Source: Mycoplana rhizolycopersici
GTDB lineage: Bacteria > Pseudomonadota > Alphaproteobacteria > Rhizobiales > Rhizobiaceae
Assembly (NCBI RefSeq): GCF_013378445.1
Contig: NZ_JABXYK010000013.1
Span: forward strand, 88,359 to 152,358
Reading direction: 5' to 3'
Length of the DNA: 64,000 nucleotides
Shown here: positions 16,160-24,363 of the stretch, piece after piece
Position numbering within the stretch: position 1 is the stretch's first letter
Layout: every line of letters begins with the position of its first letter
Made by a program: the position numbers and the translations under genes
The notes under the pieces: model-generated
What the model saw: only the letters and a program-made list of their open reading frames with translations
What the model was told of the DNA's origin: nothing
Databases searched by the model: none

Positions 16160-17494
16160 TCAGCCGGCGCTCCGAAGTGTTTCGGCAATGAGGCGCGCGG
16201 TGAGCTCGGGCGCTTCCATCTGCGGCACGTGGCCGACACCGTCGAGCAGGTGGACCGCCGCCGAGCCGGGCGCGCGCAAACTGTGCGCATGCGGGATCAC
16301 CCGGTCCGAGCGGCCCCACACGATGCGCGTCGGCACCGACACCCGCCGCAGGGCAGACAGCAGATCGAAGGCCTGCGTGCCGCCCGCAAAGAGTCGTTCG
16401 GCAAGGGCTGCCAGCACCGCTTTTTGTCCGTTCCGCTCCATGCTTCTCAGAACGGCACGCGCGTAGCCCTGCGGCAGCACGTTGGGGTCGGCGACCATCA
16501 CGGAAAGCCAGCGCTCCAGTGCTTCGGCGGTCGTGGAGCGGGTCAGGCCACCGATGAAGCCGGCGTTGATTTCCGGGCCCAGACCTCCGGGAGCAAGCAA
16601 TGTCAGCGACCGGACTGCGACACGGCCAAGGGCGGTCAACGCCAGCGCCGTGGCACCGCCGAGCGAGTGGCCCACGAGGTGGCTCCGCTCGATGCCCAGA
16701 GCTTCGATCCGGTCGGAAACGTCGAGCGCCAGGTCTTCGATCCCCTGTGCGGAGCGGCCGGTTTCTGCGCCGTGGCCGGGCAGATCGAGCGTGATCGTCT
16801 CGAATTCGGCCGGCAGAAGCGGCAGCACCTGCCGCCATGCCGAGCGGTCGGCGCCGAAACCGTGCAGCAGGATCACCGGATCGGCTTTGCGAGTGACGCT
16901 GGAAACCACCGGTGCCTGCGGTGCGCCCCCGGCCGTGGACGCTACTTGCGGCGCGGCGGAAGCAACCGGCGAAGCGATTGCCGGCTGCTCGCCCCTTGCG
17001 GACAAGGCCGCGGCCACGTCGCGCTGCTTGATGCGTCCGCGCGGACCGGAACCGGAAATGCCGCAAAGGTCGAGGCCGGCTTCCCTTGCAAGACGCCGCG
17101 CAAGCGGGCTTGCAATGACCCGACCTCCGGCCACCGCGGCAGGTGCGCCTGCCTCAGACGAGGCACCTTCGGCCGTGGCCGCGGCCATGACCGGCGCCGG
17201 GGCGGCCAGAGGTCGGGACTTCGGCCCGCCAGCCGAAGCATCTGCAGGTTTCGTATCCGAGATGGTGCCCAGGACCGCGCCGACCGGCGCTTCCTGGCCT
17301 TCAGAGAAGAATGTTTCTGCGAGCCAGCCGTCGCGTTCGGCTGCGACCTCGGTTGCGGCCTTGGCCGTTTCTACGGTGACAATCAGCTGGCCGGCCTTCA
17401 CCGGCTCGCCGGGCTTCACCGCCCAGTCGAGGACGAGCACGGACTCCATGTACTCGCCGCCGGCGCTTTCGATGCTGATCGGATGGTTCGCCAT
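16160..17494 (-). CDS. acoC: Lipoyl-PSBD-alpha/beta-hydrolase fusion, acetoin dehydrogenase E2 (AcoC)-like
   Basis: Protein of 444 aa with three parts. The lipoyl domain (about 1-80) carries the lipoylated Lys45 in VETAKAATEV. The peripheral-subunit-binding domain (about 127-163) reads SPLARRLAREAGLDL...GRIKQRD and would hold the E1/E3 partners. After an Ala/Pro linker, an alpha/beta-hydrolase domain (about 200-444) replaces the usual acyltransferase core, with Ser277 in GHSLGG, the Asp in WGRSDRV and the His in GVGHVPQ. This is the AcoC architecture of acetoin dehydrogenase complexes. It follows E1-beta by 12 bases. No E3 (lipoamide dehydrogenase) gene is in the window. Confidence 0.88.
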   Translation of the reverse strand: MANHPISIESAGGEYMESVLVLDWAVKPGEPVKAGQLIVTVETAKAATEVAAERDGWLAETFFSEGQEAPVGAVLGTISDTKPADASAGGPKSRPLAAPAPVMAAATAEGASSEAGAPAAVAGGRVIASPLARRLAREAGLDLCGISGSGPRGRIKQRDVAAALSARGEQPAIASPVASAAPQVASTAGGAPQAPVVSSVTRKADPVILLHGFGADRSAWRQVLPLLPAEFETITLDLPGHGAETGRSAQGIEDLALDVSDRIEALGIERSHLVGHSLGGATALALTALGRVAVRSLTLLAPGGLGPEINAGFIGGLTRSTTAEALERWLSVMVADPNVLPQGYARAVLRSMERNGQKAVLAALAERLFAGGTQAFDLLSALRRVSVPTRIVWGRSDRVIPHAHSLRAPGSAAVHLLDGVGHVPQMEAPELTARLIAETLRSAG

Positions 17495-17506
17495 TCCGCG
17501 TCTCCG

Positions 17507-18481
17507 TTACTTCAGCGTTGCGAGCGCGGCTGCGCGGATCTTTTCCGCATTGGGCAGCATCGCCACTTCAAGCGGTTCGGAATAGGGGATCGGCATGTCG
17601 GGCAGCGTCACGCGCGCAACCGGCGCGTCGAGTTCGTCGAATGCGTGATCCATGATCGTCGCCGATAATTCGGCCGCGTAGCCGCAGAAGCGCCAGCCCT
17701 CGTTGACGACGACCGCATGGTGCGTCTTGGCGATCGAGGTGACAATGGCATTGACGTCGAGCGGGCGCAGCGAGCGCAGGTCGATGACTTCTGCGGAGAC
17801 ACCGTCCGCGGCCAAAAGTTCGGCTGCCTTCCTGGCTTCCACGACCATCTTCGAGGTGGCAAAAATCGACACGTCATTACCGTCGCGCACGGTCGCCGCC
17901 TTTCCGAGCGGCACGGTCACGTCGCCGTCCGGCACTTCGCCACGAATGTTGTAGAGAAGCTTGTGCTCCAGGAACACGACCGGCTGGTCATCGCGGATCG
18001 CCGCCTTCAGCATGCCCTTCGCATCGGCCGGCGTCGACGGTGCGACCACCTTGATGCCGGGGATATGGGCGAGCATCGAATCCAGCGCCTTTGAATGCTG
18101 CGCCCCGGCGCCCGCGCCGCCGCCGCCCTGCGTGCGCAGCACGAACGGCATCTTCACCTGGTCGTTCCAGATGTAGTTGTAGATCGAAGCCTGGTTGACC
18201 AGGGCGTCGAGCGTCAGCGGAACGAAGTCCGCATACATGATCTCCAGCACCGGCCGAGTGCCGGTCATCGCGGCCGTGACCGCCATGGCCGTCAGCGCCT
18301 GCTCCGAGATCGGCGTGTCGCGAACGCGGCTTTCGCCGAACTCCTCCATCAGGCCTTTCGACACCTTGAAGACACCGCCATAGCGGCCTATGTCCTCGCC
18401 GAAGAGAAAGACGGACGGATCAGCCAGCATTTCCTCGCGAAGCGCGGCGTTGAGCGCTTCGGCATATCGCATAAGGGCCAT
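17507..18481 (-). CDS. acoB: TPP-dependent dehydrogenase E1 component, beta subunit (AcoB-like)
   Basis: Protein of 324 aa from ATG at 18481; ten extra in-frame codons upstream overlap the E1-alpha gene. Family blocks: FLFGEDIGRYGGVFKVSKGL, RVRDTPISEQALTAMAVTAA, RTQGGGGAGAGAQHSKALDS and EVIDLRSLRPLDVNAI. E1-beta forms the alpha2beta2 heterotetramer that decarboxylates or cleaves the substrate on thiamine diphosphate. It starts two bases after the E1-alpha stop. Confidence 0.9.
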   Translation of the reverse strand: MALMRYAEALNAALREEMLADPSVFLFGEDIGRYGGVFKVSKGLMEEFGESRVRDTPISEQALTAMAVTAAMTGTRPVLEIMYADFVPLTLDALVNQASIYNYIWNDQVKMPFVLRTQGGGGAGAGAQHSKALDSMLAHIPGIKVVAPSTPADAKGMLKAAIRDDQPVVFLEHKLLYNIRGEVPDGDVTVPLGKAATVRDGNDVSIFATSKMVVEARKAAELLAADGVSAEVIDLRSLRPLDVNAIVTSIAKTHHAVVVNEGWRFCGYAAELSATIMDHAFDELDAPVARVTLPDMPIPYSEPLEVAMLPNAEKIRAAALATLK

Positions 18482-18483
18482 GT

Positions 18484-19455
18484 TCAGAGCGCCTCGCTGT
18501 AGGGATTGCAATTTTCGTCGATGCTGAACTCCGGCATCGGATCGGAAAGCGCAGTTGCGAAGGCCGCATCGACTTCCGCCTTTGCCGCAGCTTCGATTGC
18601 GGCGAGCCTGTTCTCACCGACTTCGCCCAGAAGCGCCTTGCGCGAAACGAGCAGCGGGTCGCGCTCCTTCCAGGAGGCGATATCCTCCGGTTTCTGGTAG
18701 CCGCCCATGTCGGAGGTGGAGAAGCCTTCCAGGCGGTAGGTCTTGCACTCGACCATGCCGGGACCTTCGCCGCGGCGGGCGCGATCGACCATCGAAGAAA
18801 CGGCGCGATAGACCGCGACCGCGTCGTTGCCGTCGACGATCTCGGCCGGCATCGCATATCCTGCCGCGCGGACCGAAAGGTCTTCGACAGGCGACTGGAC
18901 GTCGGAGGGAACCGTGAGGCCGAACTGGTTGTGTTCCAGCACGAAGACGACGGGGAGCTTCCACAGCCCGGCCATGTTCATCGCTTCGTGACAGATGCCG
19001 GTCTGGGCCGCACCATCGCCGAATACGCACATGGCGACGTTCTTCTGGCCGAGCACCTGCATGGAAAGCGCCATGCCAGCGGCTGCCGGAATACCGGCGC
19101 CGACGATGGCGTTGCCGCCGATGACGCCCTTGTCCGCATCAGCGACCAGCATGTGACCGGCGCGGCCGGCGCAGGCGCCGGTGGCACGGCCAAAGATTTC
19201 AGCGATAACCGGATAGGGATTCATGCCCTTGCCGATGTAGACGGCATGACCGCGGTGGGTGGTCGCCACCTTGTCGCCGGCTTCAAGCACGGCGGTAGCG
19301 GCAACGCCGACAGCCTCCTGCCCATCGCAGCGATGGATCGGGCCGCGCGTGCGCCCTTCCTTGTGAAGGGCGCCGAGGCCCTCTTCGAGATGCCGGACCA
19401 GCAGCATCTTCCGGTAGATTTCCAGATGCTCTTCTACTGAAGGTGTGTTCTTCAC
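18484..19455 (-). CDS. acoA: TPP-dependent dehydrogenase E1 component, alpha subunit (AcoA-like)
   Basis: Protein of 323 aa from a GTG start at 19455, preferred because GGAGG lies seven bases upstream; an in-frame ATG at 19473 has no ribosome site. The thiamine diphosphate/Mg motif is GDGAAQTG followed by the VFVLEHNQ Asn about 25 residues later. GRAGHMLVADADKGVIGGNAIVG (in parts) and HRGHAVYIGKGM are the usual E1-alpha blocks. It is the first gene of the minus-strand operon and the palindrome at 19493-19502 lies just upstream of it. Confidence 0.9.
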   Translation of the reverse strand: MKNTPSVEEHLEIYRKMLLVRHLEEGLGALHKEGRTRGPIHRCDGQEAVGVAATAVLEAGDKVATTHRGHAVYIGKGMNPYPVIAEIFGRATGACAGRAGHMLVADADKGVIGGNAIVGAGIPAAAGMALSMQVLGQKNVAMCVFGDGAAQTGICHEAMNMAGLWKLPVVFVLEHNQFGLTVPSDVQSPVEDLSVRAAGYAMPAEIVDGNDAVAVYRAVSSMVDRARRGEGPGMVECKTYRLEGFSTSDMGGYQKPEDIASWKERDPLLVSRKALLGEVGENRLAAIEAAAKAEVDAAFATALSDPMPEFSIDENCNPYSEAL

Positions 19456-19488
19456 GGATGCCTCCAAATGCATGCAGCAATTTAATAC

Positions 19489-19505
19489 AAAAGTGTCGAC
19501 ACTTT
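19489..19505. promoter_or_regulatory. GntR-type operator, site 3 (E1-alpha/SDR divergent promoter)
   Basis: The 16-base perfect palindrome AAAGTGTCGACACTTT occupies 19490-19505, the best copy of the repeated GTGTCGACAC element (19493-19502). It lies 34 bases upstream of the E1-alpha start and 50 bases upstream of the divergent SDR start, so one bound dimer could control both operons. Confidence 0.75.
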
Positions 19506-19555
19506 GCAAGGGCTTCTGCAAGATTGGATGTGGTCAATTGAAAAAGGGGACCGAA

Positions 19556-20302
19556 ATGCGATTGAAGGACAGGGCCGCCATCGTCACCGGAGCAGGTGCG
19601 GGCATAGGAGCGGCCACCGCGGAACTCTTCGCCCGGGAAGGAGCGCGCGTGCTCGTGGTGGACCGCGACGGCGAACGGGCAAGGCAGACAGCCGATCGAA
19701 TCGGCGCGCAAAGTCTGGCGGTCGATGTCTCCGACGAAACGCAGGTGGCGAACATGGCGCGCTTCGCAAACGAGCGCTTCGGCGGCATCGACATCCTCGT
19801 CAACAATGCCGGCTACGGCTTTCGGGGCACGGTCGTCACCATCGAGGCGAGCGACTGGGATGCCTTGATGGCCGTGAACCTGAAAGGCGTGTTCCTGTGC
19901 TCGAAACACGTCATTCCCGTCATGGCTTCATCCGGCGGCGGCGCCATCGTCAACACCGCCTCGAACGTTGCCCAGATCGGCCTGGCCGATCGGGCAGCCT
20001 ATGTCGCGTCGAAGGGCGGCGTCGCCGCGCTGACGCGGGCGATGGCCCTCGATCACGCCGGGCAGAACATTCGGGTGAACGCGGTGGCGCCCGGAACGAC
20101 CTGGTCGAGCTACTTCGACGATATCCTCGAGAACCATCCCGACCCCGAGGGTTTCCTCGCAGGCTTGAATGCGCGTGCGCCCATGAATCGCGTTGCCCAG
20201 CCGATCGAAATCGCGCAAGCGATCCTATGGCTTGCCAGCGGCGAGTCGTCCTTTGCGACCGGCTCGATCCTCACCGTCGATGGCGGCATGACCGCCTGGT
20301 AG
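19556..20302 (+). CDS. Short-chain dehydrogenase/reductase (SDR), copy 2
   Basis: Protein of 248 aa from ATG at 19556 (AAAAAGGGGA upstream). TGAGAGIG cofactor motif, the NAD-favouring Asp in VLVVDRDG, NNAGYGF, catalytic Ser in NTASNVAQ and YVASK. The C-terminus ILTVDGGMTAW is typical of FabG-like SDRs. It is transcribed alone from the divergent operator region and ends 13 bases before the convergent B12 mutase gene. Its substrate is presumably a pathway hydroxy compound. Confidence 0.88.
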   Translation: MRLKDRAAIVTGAGAGIGAATAELFAREGARVLVVDRDGERARQTADRIGAQSLAVDVSDETQVANMARFANERFGGIDILVNNAGYGFRGTVVTIEASDWDALMAVNLKGVFLCSKHVIPVMASSGGGAIVNTASNVAQIGLADRAAYVASKGGVAALTRAMALDHAGQNIRVNAVAPGTTWSSYFDDILENHPDPEGFLAGLNARAPMNRVAQPIEIAQAILWLASGESSFATGSILTVDGGMTAW

Positions 20303-20315
20303 AGGTTTTTGGCCC

Positions 20316-22055
20316 TCAGGCAGGCTGAAAGGTCTTTCTGAGGGCTCCGAGCATCTGGTCGAGATCGGTGCAGGGGCTGCATCCGAGTTCGGAGATTTCG
20401 CGGGTCACATCGACCGGCAGACCCGAATTCGAATCCTTCGGCACCTCGTTCAGCCGCCCTCCGATCAGCACGGGAAGCCGAATAGATTGCTTCTCCATCG
20501 CCGTTTTGACGGCCTTGGCATAGGAATAGGCAACGCCATTATACGTGCTGATGGCAATGGCATCGGCACCGGCCTCCATTGCGCGTGCGACCAGCACTTC
20601 CGGATCGACCGCCACCCCGGCGTCGACGATGCCGATCCCCAGCCCTTCGAGAGCCTGTTCGACCAGATACTTGCCGTGTTCGTGCACGTCCGTCGTACCG
20701 ATGCAGACCGAGATCGGCCCGGTAGTGGCGATCGGCTTCTGGCCTGCCACCCAGACCTCCGCCTTGTCGTTGAGTTCGCGCGCCCATTCCGCATGAATCA
20801 GTGGCTTGCGACCGCGTGCGGTCTCCGCGCCAGGGCCGAACAGCATCTCCATGCGTTTCGGCCCCATGCGGCGGATCGCCAACATCAGTGCGGCCGGATC
20901 CTTCGTGTCGACGCCCCGATCCGCAAGGCCGGCAAGGACGGCGGCTGCGAAACGCCCGCCGCCTTCCACCAGGACGTCGGCCATGGCCTCGACCTTCGAC
21001 CAGTCGTACACCGGATCGTAGAACGGGGCATGCAGGGTCAGCCGGTGGGCGAAGGTCTGCGCATCGATGATCTCGTCGACATCCGGGATGCGCTGGTTCT
21101 CGGTCACCGGCACGGGATTGATCGCATGACCCGCGGGCCACCGGCCAAGTGCCAGAATGTCGGCCAGCAGATAGCTCGCAAGGCTCGCATAGTTCCCGGC
21201 AGGGCTCGACTGATAGGCAACCGTATTGCCGAAGATCATCGTGCCGGGCGTATCGTTGACGCGGACGAGCGCGGCATGGAACGCGGTTCGCGATAGCGGG
21301 TCGCTGAAATGGTGCCCGTAGCAATGCGCCAGCTTTGCGCCGATCAGGTCTTCGACGATGTGCTTTTCGATCAGCACCATGCCCAGCGCGCAAGCCATGT
21401 CGATGAAGAGGCCGGCAAAGCCATCGTCGAGATTGGAATGGACAAGGATTTCGGCGTCCTGCGCGGCAATGAGACCGAGGGCGGTCACGGTCGCCTCGGT
21501 GGTGGCCACGTCGTCGTCCCAATAGGGCAGCCGGAAGGTGAAGTACTGGCCGAGATTGCCGACGGCGGTCGCGCCGGCCGCAATCGCGGCCCGGGTGTTT
21601 TCGACTGCGCCCGGCAGCCCGAGCATGAAATCGCCGAAATGGGCCGCGGCAGGGGCCGCATTCGTTATGCGCGCGAAATCCTCCGGCCCGGACAGGACGA
21701 TGCCCGTGCCGCGCGACGCCTTGGCGCGCATGGCTTCCGGATAGCCCATCGACCAGTCCAGGGTGATGCCAAAGCGATCGACGGTCGTCCCGTTTCGGGC
21801 GCACGTGCCGTGAACTTCGCGGATAGCCTCGATCGTCCGGTTGACATCGCGAAAACCGATATGGGCGTGCTGCATGATGCGCTTGTCGGCCATGGCCTTG
21901 CGCTTCCAGGCGGCCTCGGAAGGGACGCCTTTCTCCGACAGGAACAGGCAGCTTCCAACGCGCCAGTCGCGCGCCATGGCCCGCCCTGCGGAGAGAAGGT
22001 CGGCGCCGGGCGTAAGGCGCGGGTCAACAAGGGTAAGCAAGGTCTCAGCTGTCAT
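20316..22055 (-). CDS. Adenosylcobalamin-dependent mutase, single-chain fusion (glutamate-mutase-like)
   Basis: Protein of 579 aa from ATG at 22055. The C-terminal B12-binding domain (about 440-579) has the base-off signature DVHEHG at 456-461 (DxHxxG, His458 as cobalt ligand), then DAGVAVDPEVLVARA, the STYN position of the SxL motif, and LIGG. Residues about 1-420 look like a TIM-barrel catalytic part of the glutamate mutase epsilon class (DRFGITLDWSMGYPE, AGATAVGNLGQYFTFRLPYWDDD). In glutamate mutase these are two proteins; here they are one. It would rearrange a carbon skeleton or move an amino group by radical chemistry. No reactivase or adenosyltransferase gene is nearby. The exact reaction is unknown. 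Confidence 0.75.
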   Translation of the reverse strand: MTAETLLTLVDPRLTPGADLLSAGRAMARDWRVGSCLFLSEKGVPSEAAWKRKAMADKRIMQHAHIGFRDVNRTIEAIREVHGTCARNGTTVDRFGITLDWSMGYPEAMRAKASRGTGIVLSGPEDFARITNAAPAAAHFGDFMLGLPGAVENTRAAIAAGATAVGNLGQYFTFRLPYWDDDVATTEATVTALGLIAAQDAEILVHSNLDDGFAGLFIDMACALGMVLIEKHIVEDLIGAKLAHCYGHHFSDPLSRTAFHAALVRVNDTPGTMIFGNTVAYQSSPAGNYASLASYLLADILALGRWPAGHAINPVPVTENQRIPDVDEIIDAQTFAHRLTLHAPFYDPVYDWSKVEAMADVLVEGGGRFAAAVLAGLADRGVDTKDPAALMLAIRRMGPKRMEMLFGPGAETARGRKPLIHAEWARELNDKAEVWVAGQKPIATTGPISVCIGTTDVHEHGKYLVEQALEGLGIGIVDAGVAVDPEVLVARAMEAGADAIAISTYNGVAYSYAKAVKTAMEKQSIRLPVLIGGRLNEVPKDSNSGLPVDVTREISELGCSPCTDLDQMLGALRKTFQPA

Positions 22056-22068
22056 GGCGGCTGTCCGG

Positions 22069-22860
22069 TTACAATTTGGCGATGAAGCGGCGAAATTCGG
22101 CAGCGAAGCTGTCCGGGTCGGTAAACGGGTGAAAATGCGCGCCACGGACGGTTACGAACTCCGCACCGGCAATTGCTGTCGCCACCGCCCTGGATAGTTC
22201 GGGCGGCGTCAGGATGTCGTCGACGGCGGCGATCACCTGGACCGGACTCCTGATGCTTGAGAGGTCTGCCAGACGATCATGATCGAGCAGCATGCGCACG
22301 CGTGCCGCCGCGACGTCGAGCGGGGCGAGATTTCGAGGAGCATCCGCCACTGCGGCGTCCAGCTTTGCGGCGTGGGCCGTCAACCAGGCCGACGTATGCC
22401 CGAAGACATGCGTCAGCCGCTGGTAGGTTTCCGCCTGTCCCGCTTCCAGCATCTCGGCGCGGGCAATGAACAGCGTGCGGAACCGCGCGTCCGATCGCGC
22501 CCAGGAACTGCTGATCGTATAGCTCAGGCCTTTGATATCGTGATCCAGCGCAAGGACCTGTGCGATCGCTCCACCGGTGGAATGGCCGACGACATGGACC
22601 GGTTCACCCCATTGATGGACGATGCCTGCGACATCTGCGGCACTCCGGGGGATCGAATAGCCTCCGGGCGGCCGGTCGCTTCGCCCCGCCCCGCGGTGGT
22701 CCGCAACCACCAGGCGGAACTCCGTCTGAAGCCGCTGGACGACGCCGCCCCAGAAACGTCCGTCGCCGCCAAGGCCCGGGATCAGCAGAACCCGCGGCCC
22801 CGTTTCGCCAAAAGTCTCGTAGTGTATCCGGCAGCCATCCGGCGCTGTATAAGTCGCCAT
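22069..22860 (-). CDS. Alpha/beta hydrolase
   Basis: Protein of 263 aa. Oxyanion region LLIPGLGGDGRFW, nucleophile elbow GHSTGGAIAQVLA, catalytic Asp near AAVDDILTPPE and catalytic His in RGAHFHPFTD. The complete triad argues for an active hydrolase (ester, lactone or C-C bond). Its start shares one base with the end of the aspartate-dehydrogenase-like gene, and it ends 13 bases before the mutase start, so it is co-translated with both. Confidence 0.87.
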   Translation of the reverse strand: MATYTAPDGCRIHYETFGETGPRVLLIPGLGGDGRFWGGVVQRLQTEFRLVVADHRGAGRSDRPPGGYSIPRSAADVAGIVHQWGEPVHVVGHSTGGAIAQVLALDHDIKGLSYTISSSWARSDARFRTLFIARAEMLEAGQAETYQRLTHVFGHTSAWLTAHAAKLDAAVADAPRNLAPLDVAAARVRMLLDHDRLADLSSIRSPVQVIAAVDDILTPPELSRAVATAIAGAEFVTVRGAHFHPFTDPDSFAAEFRRFIAKL

Positions 22861-23678
22861 CAGCCGTTTTTCCCCGCGTCCAGCACGGTTTCCAGCGCCG
22901 ACAGCAGGCTCAGCGCCGTGATCGCGGACGTCTTCGGGTTGTCGGGGGAGGGGGTGTTCACGAAGCGCATGAAAGCCGTGCCTGCGGAGCTTGCAGCTTC
23001 GATCTCGTGCGTATTTCCTTCCACCTTCGGGTCGGCGACGACGCGAACGGTGAGCGACCGGGGACGAACGGCCAGGGATATTGCCAGCGCTGCATTCAAA
23101 TTCTTCGGAAAGCGGCGCGCGGCCTCTTCGGGCGCACCCTCGAAAAGCACGACCTCTGTCGACGGTGCTGTCACTCCCAGCCTTTCAAGCTCTGACGCCC
23201 AAGCGGCCACGGGCTTGCGCGACGTGTAGCGAATCTCCGCATCCTCCAGCCTCGCGACGGCGCCGAGGTAGTCGAGCCCTCCCACCGAACCGGCGGGAAG
23301 CACAAGCGGCGCGCCCGATGCGTTCCGCGCTGCGTCCAGCCTGAGACAGAGCTCCGGATCGGCGAGTACGCCGACCGATGCCAGAACGACGGGAATTCCG
23401 GCTTCCAGCAGTTGCGGCACGCAGTCGGCCGCAGCATCCTGCGTCGCAACCTCGACTACCGCGCGTGGCCGGGCCGCGACCAGTTCTTCGATACGCGTCA
23501 CAAGGCGGACGTTTTCTGCGGATTGCGCGAGACGGCGATCGTTCCGCACCAGAACGACCCACTCCGCCTCGCCGGGTCCGAAACCGGCAATGAGGCGGTG
23601 TGCCAGCGCGCCGAACCCGATGAGGCCGAGTGTGACGGGAGCGGAGCGCTTTTGGTCCGGCGCGGCAAGCGAAGGCAT
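22860..23678 (-). CDS. Aspartate dehydrogenase-like (NadX family) oxidoreductase
   Basis: Protein of 272 aa. The N-terminal cofactor motif is LGLIGFGALAHRLIAGF; ARPRAVVEVATQDA and LPAGSVGGLDYLGAV follow. The catalytic His appears in VEGNTHEIEA, the exact signature of L-aspartate dehydrogenase. The enzyme class oxidatively deaminates aspartate or a close analogue to a 2-oxo acid and ammonia. Its place between the cupin and the hydrolase in the mutase operon suggests that it deaminates the mutase product or a precursor. That link is inference. Confidence 0.85.
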   Translation of the reverse strand: MPSLAAPDQKRSAPVTLGLIGFGALAHRLIAGFGPGEAEWVVLVRNDRRLAQSAENVRLVTRIEELVAARPRAVVEVATQDAAADCVPQLLEAGIPVVLASVGVLADPELCLRLDAARNASGAPLVLPAGSVGGLDYLGAVARLEDAEIRYTSRKPVAAWASELERLGVTAPSTEVVLFEGAPEEAARRFPKNLNAALAISLAVRPRSLTVRVVADPKVEGNTHEIEAASSAGTAFMRFVNTPSPDNPKTSAITALSLLSALETVLDAGKNG

Positions 23679-23681
23679 GAA

Positions 23682-24215
23682 TCAGTCGCCCTTCACCGGG
23701 TCGAACTTGTCGGCAAGGTCGGTGCCGAACACCGTCTGGCGTTCGATTTCCAGCACGTTCTCCGGCCGGGGAAAGTTCGAGGGAACGCGGTCGCCCGGCT
23801 TGCGGGGCCTGCCGATCAGCCGGAAGAAATCCTCAAGCCCGTTGGGAACGATCAGCCAGACCCAGCGCAGGCGCGTCTCGCCATCGTTGATGAACATGTG
23901 TCGCATGTTCTTCGGCAGGAAGATCGCGCTGTCCGGGCCGATCGGATACTCCTTGCCGTCGATCACGGCGCGGCCGTGCCCTTCGATGACATAGACGGCT
24001 TCCTCATTGTGTTCGTGGGTATGTTCGCGCACATAGCCGCCGGGCGCCACCGATTGGGTGCCCATGCCGAAAGGCGATTCCATGCCGACGATATGCGGCG
24101 CCAGCGCGACATCGACATGGCCGTTGGCCGGCACCGGCTGCCAGTAGCTTTCGCGTGCTTCGGGACCGGAAACATGGACACCGGCGAGAACGGGCGGAAT
24201 GCGGGTCTCGTCCAT
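23682..24215 (-). CDS. Cupin domain protein
   Basis: Protein of 177 aa. Cupin motif 1 is GGYVREHTHEHNEEAVYVIEG (shown in the pattern G-x5-HxHx-H/N-E), motif 2 GPDSAIFLPKNMRHMFIN. The His, His, Glu and His residues that bind a divalent metal are all present, so it may be a small dioxygenase, isomerase or lyase, or a sensor. It is the first gene of the minus-strand operon that holds the mutase, three bases from the aspartate-dehydrogenase-like gene, and its promoter shares the palindrome at 24291. Confidence 0.85.
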   Translation of the reverse strand: MDETRIPPVLAGVHVSGPEARESYWQPVPANGHVDVALAPHIVGMESPFGMGTQSVAPGGYVREHTHEHNEEAVYVIEGHGRAVIDGKEYPIGPDSAIFLPKNMRHMFINDGETRLRWVWLIVPNGLEDFFRLIGRPRKPGDRVPSNFPRPENVLEIERQTVFGTDLADKFDPVKGD

Positions 24216-24290
24216 TTTTTACACCTGTCGGATAAGGACCCCGAAGGGTCTCATGGTACATCGTGACCTGTGAAAGCTATATCGCAAAAA

Positions 24291-24300
24291 GTGTCGACAC
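24291..24300. promoter_or_regulatory. GntR-type operator, site 4 (cupin/flavoprotein divergent promoter)
   Basis: GTGTCGACAC preceded by five A residues, identical in its ten bases to sites 1 and 3. It is centred in the 148-base gap between the divergent cupin operon (start 24215) and the flavoprotein gene (start 24364). Confidence 0.72.
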
Positions 24301-24363
24301 AATAGTAGACAGATTAAATGCGGTGCTTTTATAGTGCCGCGACGCGGTGAATGGGGAATAGAT

